A DNA stretch of 19,610 bases, taken from positions 503 through 20,112 of the forward strand of contig NZ_DDJO01000013.1 of the NCBI RefSeq assembly GCF_002339505.1. The letters are read 5' to 3'. Below the pieces are notes generated by a model. That model ran no database searches. It was not told the origin of the DNA and saw only the letters and a list, made by a program, of their open reading frames with translations. The stretch comes from Corynebacterium sp. UBA2622 (GTDB lineage Bacteria; Actinomycetota; Actinomycetes; Mycobacteriales; Mycobacteriaceae). The stretch's first letter is position 1, and each line of letters opens with the position of its first letter. A program made the translations under genes and the position numbers. This document shows positions 1 through 6,766 of this stretch, piece by piece.

Positions 1-503
1 TCATGGACATCCGCATGCCGGGCATGGACGGCATCGTGGCGCTCCGCGCGCTGAAGGCCGCCCCCGCCACCGCGGACGTGCCCGTGGTGATGCTCACCGC
101 CTTCGACACTGACGCCTTCATCCTCGACGCCCTGCGCGCCGGGGCGGTGGGGTTCCTGCTCAAGTCCACCCGCCCGGCGGCGCTGATCGCGGCGGTGCGC
201 GCCGCGGCGCAGGGCCAGCAGCTGCTTAGCCCGGATGTGCTGGCCTCGCTGGTGGCGCTGGCGGACGCGCCGGGGCGGGGGAGGGGTGCGTCGCAAAGCG
301 GGAGGCTCGCGCTGCTGAGCGGGCGCGAGCGGGAAGTCGCGGAGCTGGTCGCCGAGGGGATGGGCAACATGGAGATCGCGGGGCGGCTCTTCATTGCGCC
401 GACGACCGTGAAGACGCACCTGCGCCACATCGCGGAGAAGCTCGGGGTGGACAACCGGGTGCAGATCGCCGTGGCGGTGTTCGAGGACCGGAAACCGAGC
501 TAG
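1..503 (+). CDS. NarL/FixJ-family response regulator (5' truncated by window edge)
   Basis: DNA-binding response regulator of a two-component system; a partner histidine kinase would phosphorylate it. The frame is open to the left edge, so the N-terminal half of the receiver domain is missing. The visible start is the phosphoacceptor strand: the Asp of MDIRMPGMDG, right after the first Met in the window, fits the acceptor position. The conserved Thr (VMLTAFD) and Lys (FLLKST) of the receiver follow. A LuxR/GerE helix-turn-helix sits at about residues 104-160 of the visible part (LSGREREVAELVAEG, then the TTVKTHLRHIAEKLG recognition helix). All switch residues that can be seen are intact. The TAG stop at 501-503 overlaps the stop of the convergent FUSC gene. 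The kinase and the target genes are not visible; the family often controls membrane-stress or transport genes, but no such link is shown here. Confidence 0.93.
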   Translation, partial: MDIRMPGMDGIVALRALKAAPATADVPVVMLTAFDTDAFILDALRAGAVGFLLKSTRPAALIAAVRAAAQGQQLLSPDVLASLVALADAPGRGRGASQSGRLALLSGREREVAELVAEGMGNMEIAGRLFIAPTTVKTHLRHIAEKLGVDNRVQIAVAVFEDRKPS

Positions 504-2230
504 AGCACCCTCTTCAGGTGCCCCGCGAGCTCCCCGACCTGCCCGGCGGTGAGCATGTCGTCGTTGTGCGCGCTGCAGTAGTCCAGGATGGCGTAACCCG
601 CCCGCTGGATGTCCACGTGGTCGGCCCACACCGCGAGCGCGGCGCGGGGGTGGTCGACGGCCAGGGAGTTGACCGCCCGGCGCTCGGAGAGCAGCTCGTA
701 CTGCAGGTCGCGGCGCTCCTCCTTCGCCCCGCTCGGTGGGGTGACCAGCAGCGCGCCGAGCAGCGAGCCCATCGCCTTGCGGCAGCGGATCCGCAGGCGG
801 CGGTGGCGCGCGCGGTCGGCGTTGGGCCGCCACGCCCAGAGGAACAGCGAACCGAAGACGACGGAGAGCACCACCTCGACGGTGCGCGCGGCGAAGACCT
901 CGCTGAACGGCTGGCGCATCGAGTCGCCCATCAGCAGGGCGAGGGGGGTGGTGATGATGACGGTCAGCGCGTAGTTGCGAGTGACGAAGAACTCGGCGCC
1001 GAACTGGCACGCGGCCAGCACCAGCAGCAGGGAATACCCCGACACCCCGAAGTGGTGGACGAGGCCGAAGAGGAGGATGCCCAGCAGGGAACCGACCAGG
1101 CGGTGCAGCCCGCGCACCTGCCCGTGGATGCGGTCGGGGCCCCACTGCAGCATGAGCAGGGCGGAGACCACCGCCCAGTCGGGCCGGTCGAAGCCGAGCA
1201 CCACGCCCGCCACGGCCGCACAGACGGTGGCCAGGAAGACCTTCTCGGCGGTCACGAAGGCGTGGGAGTGGCGGTTGGCGGATCGGGTCAGCCGGTACAT
1301 GATCGAGGGCCGGGTGTGGGGGATGACGCTGCGGTGGTCGTCGAAAAGCGGACCCGCGTCCGCCTCCGAGGCCGAGCCGAGCTCCTCGTTGCGCAGGGTG
1401 AGCCGTCGGTTGGCCGCGAGGGTCTGCTCCACCAGGTCGCGCTGGCTGCCGCGGGCGACGCGGCCGCCGGAAATGATCCCGGCGTCGTTGAGCGAGGACC
1501 AGGCCTGCGAGACCGCGGACTGCGCGCTGTGGCGCCTTCCCACCGTCGGCGGGGAGGTGACGTAGGCGTCGACAGCCTCCGCCGCGGCGCGCACGGCGCT
1601 CCGCTCCGGGCCGTGGGGGTTAATTAACCAGCCCGACATGCCCACCAGCACCGCGGACAGGGCGCCCAGGCCCGCCCAGCCGCCCACCCCGAGCGGGTTG
1701 AAACCGAGCCGCGCGACCATGGTGGAGCCGCCGGCGACCATGACCACGAAGAACACCCCGGGCGGGGGCAGGCGCAGGGCGTTCTGCACGTACGCGCCGG
1801 CAGTGGCGATGAGAACGGTGTAGAGGCCGGCGAGCAGGAACCAGAAGTGGGACCCGCCCGCGGCGAGCTGCGCCCACATCACGGAACCGACGAAGGCTCC
1901 CGCTGTCGCGCCGAGCACGAGGAGCACCGCGGCCACGAGCATGACGCGCAGGCGGGAGCGGTAGGGGTGGCCCTCGCCGTAGATGACCACGAACCCGCCC
2001 GAGGTGATGAGGATGGAGGCGTTGTCCTGGCCCAGCGCCAGCGCGATCGCCCCCGGCACGGTCACCGCGATCGCCGCGCGCAGCGCACCGGGCAGGCGGG
2101 GTGCGGAGGAGTTGAACCCGGTGAAGAGGCGCCACGGGTCGGGCCGCTTCGGCAGCGGTTCCTCCGCGACGGCGCGGCGGGTCCGTTCGTCGACGGAAAG
2201 GTCGCGGGTCTTGTCTCCATCCACGTTCAC
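500..2230 (-). CDS. FUSC-family integral membrane protein (aromatic acid exporter-like, YccS/YhfK type)
   Basis: Probable inner-membrane exporter of the fusaric acid resistance/aromatic acid exporter superfamily; the substrate is unknown. About 576 aa from the chosen start. There is an N-terminal hydrophobic bundle (about residues 48-205), a soluble central region rich in Ser/Arg/Glu (about 206-325), a second membrane bundle (about 327-470) and a cytoplasmic C-terminal tail. The second bundle carries the FUSC_2-like stretch DRPDWAVVSALLMLQWGPDR. The two-halves layout is typical of the family. The frame stays open up to a GTG at 2305, but I prefer GTG 2230: it has GAGGAG at 2242-2237 six bases upstream, and the hydrophilic N-terminus then fits the family. 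With the 2305 start it would be 601 aa. It is divergent from the hydrolase at 2344 and convergent with the response regulator, sharing three stop-codon bases with it. Confidence 0.85.
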   Translation of the reverse strand: MNVDGDKTRDLSVDERTRRAVAEEPLPKRPDPWRLFTGFNSSAPRLPGALRAAIAVTVPGAIALALGQDNASILITSGGFVVIYGEGHPYRSRLRVMLVAAVLLVLGATAGAFVGSVMWAQLAAGGSHFWFLLAGLYTVLIATAGAYVQNALRLPPPGVFFVVMVAGGSTMVARLGFNPLGVGGWAGLGALSAVLVGMSGWLINPHGPERSAVRAAAEAVDAYVTSPPTVGRRHSAQSAVSQAWSSLNDAGIISGGRVARGSQRDLVEQTLAANRRLTLRNEELGSASEADAGPLFDDHRSVIPHTRPSIMYRLTRSANRHSHAFVTAEKVFLATVCAAVAGVVLGFDRPDWAVVSALLMLQWGPDRIHGQVRGLHRLVGSLLGILLFGLVHHFGVSGYSLLLVLAACQFGAEFFVTRNYALTVIITTPLALLMGDSMRQPFSEVFAARTVEVVLSVVFGSLFLWAWRPNADRARHRRLRIRCRKAMGSLLGALLVTPPSGAKEERRDLQYELLSERRAVNSLAVDHPRAALAVWADHVDIQRAGYAILDYCSAHNDDMLTAGQVGELAGHLKRVL

Positions 2231-2249
2231 AGGCGGCTCCTCACGCACG

Positions 2250-2275
2250 AAAAAGCCGCTCCCGGGTGGCCCGGG
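2250..2275 (-). terminator. hairpin plus T-run in the FUSC leader (possible attenuator)
   Basis: On the minus strand CCCGGG-CCA-CCCGGG (2275-2261) can form a six-base-pair stem with a three-base loop. It is followed by AGCGGC and then five T (2254-2250). This resembles a weak intrinsic terminator, although the T-run starts six bases after the stem. It lies between the candidate promoter and the GTG start. It would be coding if the gene began at 2305. Confidence 0.3.
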
Positions 2276-2303
2276 GCGACGTCGGTTGCTGGCGGTGCCC
2301 ACC

Positions 2304-2309
2304 ACGTTA
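2304..2309 (-). promoter_or_regulatory. candidate -10 element of the FUSC gene
   Basis: Read on the minus strand this is TAACGT, matching the actinobacterial TANNNT -10 pattern. It would start a transcript near 2297 and give a leader of about 67 nt before the GTG at 2230. No convincing -35 is visible. If the longer 2305 start were real, this element would lie over the start codon and could not serve the gene, which slightly favours the 2230 start. Confidence 0.35.
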
Positions 2310-2330
2310 CTCCCGGCACAAGGTGGGTTA

Positions 2331-2336
2331 TACGAT
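2331..2336 (+). promoter_or_regulatory. -10 element of a probable leaderless promoter (iminopeptidase)
   Basis: TACGAT ends seven bases before the ATG at 2344, and no Shine-Dalgarno sequence lies between them. That spacing puts the transcription start at or next to the A of the start codon, as in leaderless actinobacterial mRNAs. The -35 region is not recognisable. Confidence 0.5.
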
Positions 2337-2343
2337 CGAGCCC

Positions 2344-3525
2344 ATGAAAATCCAGCGCGACGGCCTCACCATTTTCGCCCGCGTCCTCGGCGACTCCGGC
2401 GAGGATCAGAACAAGCCCACCCTCCTGTTCCTGCAGGGCGGTCCGGGCTCCCCGGCCCCGCGCGAGCGCTTCGAGTGGATCACCGCGGCGCTCGAGCACT
2501 ACCGGGTCGTGCTCCTGGATCAGCGCGGAACGGGTAGCTCCACCCGCATCGACAGGGCCGAGCCCTCGCTTATCGACGCCCCGCTTCTCGCCCGCCTGCG
2601 CGCCGACTCCATCGTCGAGGACGCTGAGGCCGTGCGCGCCGAGCTGGGCCTCGAGAGCTGGGATGTGCTGGGCCAGTCCTTCGGCGGGTTCTGCCTCGTG
2701 CACTACCTCGCCCGCCACCCCGAGTCCGTGCGCAACGCCTTCTTCACCGGCGGGCTGCCCACCATCACGCGCGGGGTGGACGAGGTCTACCGCGCCACAT
2801 TTGCCAAACTCAAGCGCCGCCACCTGGACTTCTACCGGGAGGTCCCGCACGCCGAGGCGGCCATCCGCGAGGTGTGCCGCCACCTGGAGGGCACGGAGGA
2901 GCTGCTTCCCACCGGGGAGCGGCTCACCCCGCGGCGCTTCCGCACCATCGGCGTGGCGCTGGGGCAGGAGGGCGGCTTTGACGCGCTCGGCGCGCTGCTG
3001 GAGGAGCCCTTCCACCGCGGCGGGCGGCTGCGCACCGACTTCCTCGCCGAGGTGGGCGAGCGCGTCTCCTTCGAGCGCGCCCCGCTCTACGCGGCGATCC
3101 ACGAGTCCATCTACGGCGGCACGGTGCCGGGCGCGACCAACTGGTCGGCCCAGCGCGTGTCGGAGACGCTCGAGGGCTTCGCCCCCGACGCCTCGCCGGA
3201 CGACGCGGAGTTCCTCCTCACCGGCGAGCACATCTTCCCCTTCCAGTTCGACGAGGATCCCGCCCTGCGCCCCTTTGCCGCGGCCGCGCAGGAGCTGGCC
3301 GTCAAGGACGACTGGACGAACCTTTACGAGGGTGTGCGCCCGGTGGACGGGGCCTACGCCGTGGTCTACACCCACGACATCTACGTGCCGCGCGAGTTCT
3401 CCCTGGAGACCGCCGACGCCCTGGGCGCCCGCGTCCACGAAACGGGGGAGTGGCAGCACGACGGGCTGCGCCGCCACGGGCGCGGGGTAATGGACGTGCT
3501 GCTCGGCATGGCCGGGATCGTCTGA
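2344..3525 (+). CDS. pip: proline iminopeptidase-like alpha/beta hydrolase
   Basis: Serine peptidase of the S33 type, expected to release N-terminal proline from peptides in the cytoplasm (no signal peptide). 393 aa. Visible motifs: GGPG at 32-35 (oxyanion hole), DQRGTG at 59-64, and the nucleophile elbow GQSFGG at 110-115 with Ser112. A likely acid is Asp345 (THDIYVP) and a likely His is His372 (WQHDGLR). The region from about 140 to 320 is the helical cap that shapes the substrate pocket. The ATG at 2344 is chosen because a TANNNT box stands seven bases upstream with no ribosome binding site, suggesting leaderless translation. It stands alone between a divergent FUSC gene and a small ORF; peptides taken up by the nearby ABC importer would be plausible substrates, which is inference. 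Other S33 peptidases or generic hydrolases cannot be excluded. Confidence 0.85.
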   Translation: MKIQRDGLTIFARVLGDSGEDQNKPTLLFLQGGPGSPAPRERFEWITAALEHYRVVLLDQRGTGSSTRIDRAEPSLIDAPLLARLRADSIVEDAEAVRAELGLESWDVLGQSFGGFCLVHYLARHPESVRNAFFTGGLPTITRGVDEVYRATFAKLKRRHLDFYREVPHAEAAIREVCRHLEGTEELLPTGERLTPRRFRTIGVALGQEGGFDALGALLEEPFHRGGRLRTDFLAEVGERVSFERAPLYAAIHESIYGGTVPGATNWSAQRVSETLEGFAPDASPDDAEFLLTGEHIFPFQFDEDPALRPFAAAAQELAVKDDWTNLYEGVRPVDGAYAVVYTHDIYVPREFSLETADALGARVHETGEWQHDGLRRHGRGVMDVLLGMAGIV

Positions 3526-3551
3526 GAATCACACCCCTGTCACCCGGGGGC

Positions 3552-3557
3552 TATGAT
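3552..3557 (+). promoter_or_regulatory. -10 element before the 45-aa ORF
   Basis: TATGAT is a near-consensus -10 hexamer, seven bases before the ATG at 3565. With no Shine-Dalgarno in the gap, the arrangement fits a leaderless transcript. It is the best -10 box among the plus-strand genes of the window. Confidence 0.5.
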
Positions 3558-3564
3558 TGCAGGC

Positions 3565-3702
3565 ATGCAGGCACCTACCCCACGGGAGCAAACGCAGCTG
3601 ACCAGCCGGGAGCTGGATACCTTCGAGGCCATGACCAGCGTCTTCGAGTACAACGAGGAACACCTCCTGGACCCCTCGCTGGTCCTCTACGTCACCCGTT
3701 AG
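3565..3702 (+). CDS. small hypothetical protein (45 aa)
   Basis: I do not recognise this protein. It begins MQAPTPREQTQLTSRELDTF and ends in LVLYVTR before TAG at 3700-3702. It has no membrane segment, no signal peptide and no cysteine; the middle is acidic (FEYNEEHLLD) and likely helical. Support for its being real comes from the position of a TATGAT box seven bases before the ATG, the same layout as several larger genes here, and from its filling the gap between two genes. Its last 11 bases overlap the convergent stop region of the fused ABC ATPase. It could instead be a short leader ORF or a chance frame. Confidence 0.5.
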   Translation: MQAPTPREQTQLTSRELDTFEAMTSVFEYNEEHLLDPSLVLYVTR

Positions 3703-5059
3703 ACGCCGCCAGGGCGGAGTCGAGCAGGGTGCGCGTGTAGGGGTGGCGCGGGTGCGCCCAGATCTCCTCCGTCGCGCCCTGCTCCACGATCTCCCCGTTG
3801 TAGATCACCGCGACGGTCGGGCACAGCTCGCGCACCACCGCGAGGTCGTGGGAGACGAAGATCAGGGTATGGTCCGCCACGACCTCGTCGATGAGCCGCA
3901 GCACCTGGGCGCGCAGCGTGACGTCGAGGGCGGAGACGGGTTCGTCGGCGAGCATGATTGTCGGGCGCGGCGCCGCGGCGCGGGCGATGGAGATGCGCTG
4001 GCGCTGCCCGCCCGAGAACTCCCGCGGCCGGCGCGCCCCGGTACCCTCCAGCCCGACCCCGGTGAGAACCTCCGCGGCGCGCGCGCCGTCCACCCCCGCC
4101 TCCGTGATGGAGTCGGCCACCGCCATGCGCGGGTCGAGGGAGGAGTAGGGGTCCTGGAAGACCATCTGGACGTCCCCGTCCACCCGCGCAGTACCGGAAT
4201 CGGGCCGGGAGAGCCCCGCGATGACCCGCAGCAGCGACGTCTTGCCCGAGCCGGAGCCACCGACGATGCCGAGGCGCTCCCCGGCGCGCACGGTCAGGCT
4301 GACGTCGCGCAGCGCCGCCGTGCCGCCGCGGGTGAGACGGACGCGGTCGAGCTCCACCACGGGTGCGCCCAGCGGGCGGGGCGGGGCCGGGGGGCCGGGG
4401 CGGGAGAGTTCGGCGAGCGAGCGCGCGTAGTCGGAGTCGGGGGCCACGATCCGCCCGCCCCGGAACACGATGGTGCGCTGCGTCATGCGCCGCACCACCG
4501 CGAGGTCGTGGGAGATGAACAGCAGCCCCATGCCGCGCTCGGCGACGAGGCGGTCGAGCAGGTCGAGGATCTGGCCCTGGACGGTGACGTCGAGGGCCGT
4601 GGTGGGCTCGTCGCAGATGAGGATGTCGGGGTCGTCCGCCAGCGCCGCCGCGATGAGCACGCGCTGGCGCTGCCCGCCCGAGAGCTCGTGCGGGTACGCG
4701 TCGGGGCGTTCCACCCCGACCTCGGCGAGCAGCTCCCGGGCGCGGGCGCGGTCTCGGGAGACCTGCCGGCCGACCCGGGTGAGGGGGTCGAGCGCCGTCA
4801 TCGGCTCCTGGAAGACCATGGCGACGGTGCGCCCCCGGACCTTCCGGCGCACCCTGTCCGGCGCGCCGACGAGCTCCACGCCGCCGACGGTGACCGAGCC
4901 GGTGAGCGGGAGGTCGTCGATAAGCCCCATGACGGCCAGCGCGGTCATGGACTTGCCCGAACCGGATTCGCCGATGATGCCCACGCGCTCCCCGCGCGCG
5001 ACGTCGAATGTGATGCCGTCGAGGATGCCGGGGATGGAGAGGTCCCTAACGCTGATCAC
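3692..5059 (-). CDS. fused double ATP-binding protein of a peptide-type ABC importer (DppD-DppF-like)
   Basis: Energises the importer encoded upstream in the same operon; one 455-aa chain holds both nucleotide-binding domains. Domain 1: Walker A GESGSGKS at 30-37, Q-loop VFQEP near 83, signature LSGGQRQR at 126-133, Walker B ILICDEP near 146-152, H-loop SHD near 183. Domain 2: Walker A GGSGSGKT at 267-274, VFQDP near 300, signature FSGGQRQR at 348-355, Walker B IMLADEP, H-loop SHD near 403, and HPRHPYTRTLL near the C-terminus, the usual peptide-importer tail. Both domains look catalytically complete. Both helical subdomains between Q-loop and signature are short, and domain 1 lacks the HPYTR-type tail, so the protein is compact. 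The GTG start at 5059 overlaps the end of the permease gene by 14 bases. The substrate class is inferred from the operon. Confidence 0.93.
   Translation of the reverse strand: MISVRDLSIPGILDGITFDVARGERVGIIGESGSGKSMTALAVMGLIDDLPLTGSVTVGGVELVGAPDRVRRKVRGRTVAMVFQEPMTALDPLTRVGRQVSRDRARARELLAEVGVERPDAYPHELSGGQRQRVLIAAALADDPDILICDEPTTALDVTVQGQILDLLDRLVAERGMGLLFISHDLAVVRRMTQRTIVFRGGRIVAPDSDYARSLAELSRPGPPAPPRPLGAPVVELDRVRLTRGGTAALRDVSLTVRAGERLGIVGGSGSGKTSLLRVIAGLSRPDSGTARVDGDVQMVFQDPYSSLDPRMAVADSITEAGVDGARAAEVLTGVGLEGTGARRPREFSGGQRQRISIARAAAPRPTIMLADEPVSALDVTLRAQVLRLIDEVVADHTLIFVSHDLAVVRELCPTVAVIYNGEIVEQGATEEIWAHPRHPYTRTLLDSALAASNG
3831..3855 (-). repeat. 25-bp direct repeat, copy in ATPase domain 2
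   Basis: Identical over 25 bases to 4491-4515, exactly 660 bp away. It encodes the SHDLAVVR stretch around the H-loop histidine of domain 2. A further 23-bp identity covering the signature motif (3995-4017 and 4661-4683) lies nearby. Confidence 0.9.
4491..4515 (-). repeat. 25-bp direct repeat, copy in ATPase domain 1
   Basis: Partner of 3831-3855, encoding the same SHDLAVVR segment in domain 1. The 660-bp offset is a multiple of three, so exchange between the copies would keep the reading frame and leave a single-domain protein. Confidence 0.9.
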
Positions 5060-5846
5060 GGCCGCCCCCGATCAGGTTGAAGCCGAGCACGGTCAGGGCG
5101 ATGGCGAGACCCGGCCACGCCGCCAGGTGCGGGGCGGTGGCGAGGTAGGGCTGGCTGGCCTGCAGCATCCGCCCCCACGAGGCGTAGGGGGCCGGTGTCC
5201 CCAGGCCGAGGAAGGAGAGGCCGGCCTCGGCGAGGATCGCGAGCGCCAGCGCCACGGAGACCTGGACGACCACGATGGGCGCGATGTTGGGCACCACGTG
5301 GCGCACGGCCACACGCAGGGGCGGCACGCGGGCGACGCGGGCGGCGAGGATGTAGTCCTGGCTCATCACCTGCAGCGTCCCGGCGCGCGCCACGCGGGCG
5401 AAGCCGGGGATCCCCGCCAGCCCGATCGCCGCCACGACGACTCCGATGCCGGCGCCGAACACCGCGGTGAGGACGATGGCCAGGAGCAGGGCGGGGAAGG
5501 CCAGGGCGAGGTCGTTGAGGCGCATCACCGCGGCCTCCACCCAGCCGCGGCGCATGCCCGCCCAGATGCCGAGCGGCACGCCGATCAGCGCGGCCAGGCC
5601 CACGGCGCACAGCGAGACCACGAGCGTGATGCGCGCGCCCGCCATGACGCGGGAGAGGACATCCCGGCCGAACTGGTCGGTGCCCATCCAGTGCGCCGCG
5701 CCGGAGCCCTGCAGGCGCGCGGCGGGGTCGGCCTCGAGCGGGTCGTAGGGGGTCCACGCCAGGGAGAGAAGCGCCACGAGCGCCACGGCGGCGGCGAGGG
5801 CCAGGCCGGTCTTCTGCTGGGCGGTGAGCCGCTCCAGGTTCCTCAC
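5046..5846 (-). CDS. peptide-type ABC importer permease (DppC/OppC-like)
   Basis: Second membrane subunit of the importer. 266 aa from GTG 5846, which has GAGGAGG (5858-5852) five bases upstream and overlaps the stop of the preceding permease (GTGA). An N-terminal membrane segment (about 13-31) is followed by the OppC-type periplasmic stretch with HWMGTDQFGRDVLSR (about 52-66), then five hydrophobic segments. The EAA loop lies around SQDYILAARVARVPPLRVAVRH (about 162-183), where the ATPase docks. The end reads GFNLIGGGRDQR, giving a frame typical of the family although slightly short. An upstream extension of the frame to 6269 is only a shadow of the neighbouring permease. Translational coupling with both neighbours is likely. 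Confidence 0.92.
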   Translation of the reverse strand: MRNLERLTAQQKTGLALAAAVALVALLSLAWTPYDPLEADPAARLQGSGAAHWMGTDQFGRDVLSRVMAGARITLVVSLCAVGLAALIGVPLGIWAGMRRGWVEAAVMRLNDLALAFPALLLAIVLTAVFGAGIGVVVAAIGLAGIPGFARVARAGTLQVMSQDYILAARVARVPPLRVAVRHVVPNIAPIVVVQVSVALALAILAEAGLSFLGLGTPAPYASWGRMLQASQPYLATAPHLAAWPGLAIALTVLGFNLIGGGRDQR

Positions 5847-6766
5847 GCCTGCCTCCTCACGCGCGGGTCGATCACCGCGTAGAGCAGGTCGACCACCATG
5901 TTGACCACCAGGGTGAACGCCACCAGGAGCATCATCACGCTCTGCACGGTGGTCAGGTCGCGGTTGCCCACCGCACCGAGCAGCATCGTGCCCAGACCGG
6001 GGATCGCGAAGACACGCTCGACGACGACCGCCCCGACGATGAGGTTGGACAGCTGGATGCCCACCACCGTGAGCACGGGCAGCGCCGCGTTCTTCAGCGC
6101 GCGCGAGAAGAGGGCACCGCTTATCGACGCCCCCCGCGCCCGCGCCGTGCGCACGTAATCCTTCCCCATCTCCCCACGCACCGCCCGGTGCACGTAGCGG
6201 GTGAGGATCGCCGCCTGAACCAGCGTCAGCGCCAGCACCGGCAGGACGAGGTGCGCGGGAGTGCCCCACCCGTTGGCCGGCAGCCAGCCGAGGCGCACGG
6301 AGAACACCGCCACCGCGAGGATGCCGACCAGAAAACTGGGGACGACGATGCCGAGCTGGGTGAGCACGTCCACCACCGCGGCGTCCGGTTTTCCTTCGCG
6401 GCGCGCCAGGTAGACACCGGCGGGTACCGCGATGGCCAGGGAGAGCGCCATCGCCAGGAGGGTGAGCGTGAGCGAGACCCCGGCGCGCTGCGCCACCAGC
6501 GGGGTGATGTCGGTGGCGCTGGCCATCGACACGCCGAAGTGCCCGGTGAGCAGCCCGCCCATCCAGTGGAAATACTGGACGGCCAGCGGCCGGTCGGTCC
6601 CCAGCTTGGCGGAGAGCTCCGCGACGGCCTCGTCGGTGGCGGAGACCCCGAGCGCGATGCGCGCCGGGTCGCCGGGCACCGCCCGCAGCAGGGCGAAGAT
6701 GACGATGCTGGCCACGAGGAGCAGAGCGGCGAAGCGTGCGACGGTGCGCGCAAGGGTGGCTGTCAC
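5843..6766 (-). CDS. peptide-type ABC importer permease (DppB/OppB-like)
   Basis: First membrane subunit of the importer, 307 aa. The N-terminal segment (about 8-28) ends in the family hallmark LLRAVPGDPA. A periplasmic region with FHWMGGLLTGHFGVS follows, then five hydrophobic segments. The cytoplasmic EAA loop reads GEMGKDYVRTARARGAS (about 197-213). The C-terminus YAVIDPRVRRQA matches the usual YxxxDPRxR ending. The GTG start at 6766 shares GTGA with the stop of the binding-protein gene and has AAGGAGG (6780-6774) seven bases upstream, so it is probably translated by coupling and by its own ribosome binding site. All conserved features are intact. Confidence 0.94.
   Translation of the reverse strand: MTATLARTVARFAALLLVASIVIFALLRAVPGDPARIALGVSATDEAVAELSAKLGTDRPLAVQYFHWMGGLLTGHFGVSMASATDITPLVAQRAGVSLTLTLLAMALSLAIAVPAGVYLARREGKPDAAVVDVLTQLGIVVPSFLVGILAVAVFSVRLGWLPANGWGTPAHLVLPVLALTLVQAAILTRYVHRAVRGEMGKDYVRTARARGASISGALFSRALKNAALPVLTVVGIQLSNLIVGAVVVERVFAIPGLGTMLLGAVGNRDLTTVQSVMMLLVAFTLVVNMVVDLLYAVIDPRVRRQA

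Noticed and set aside
3531..3551. CCCC/GGGG pairing after the iminopeptidase stop, considered as terminator
   Set aside because: Short stem with a mispaired loop and no T-run; not distinguishable from GC-rich background.
3743..5080. 445-aa plus-strand frame opposite the fused ATPase
   Set aside because: No recognisable motif and biased composition; complement of a clear double ATPase.
5847..6269. N-terminal extension of the second permease frame (to 407 aa)
   Set aside because: Overlaps the first permease gene and reads as Gly/Ala/Arg-rich noise; GTG 5846 has a ribosome binding site and family-like N-terminus.
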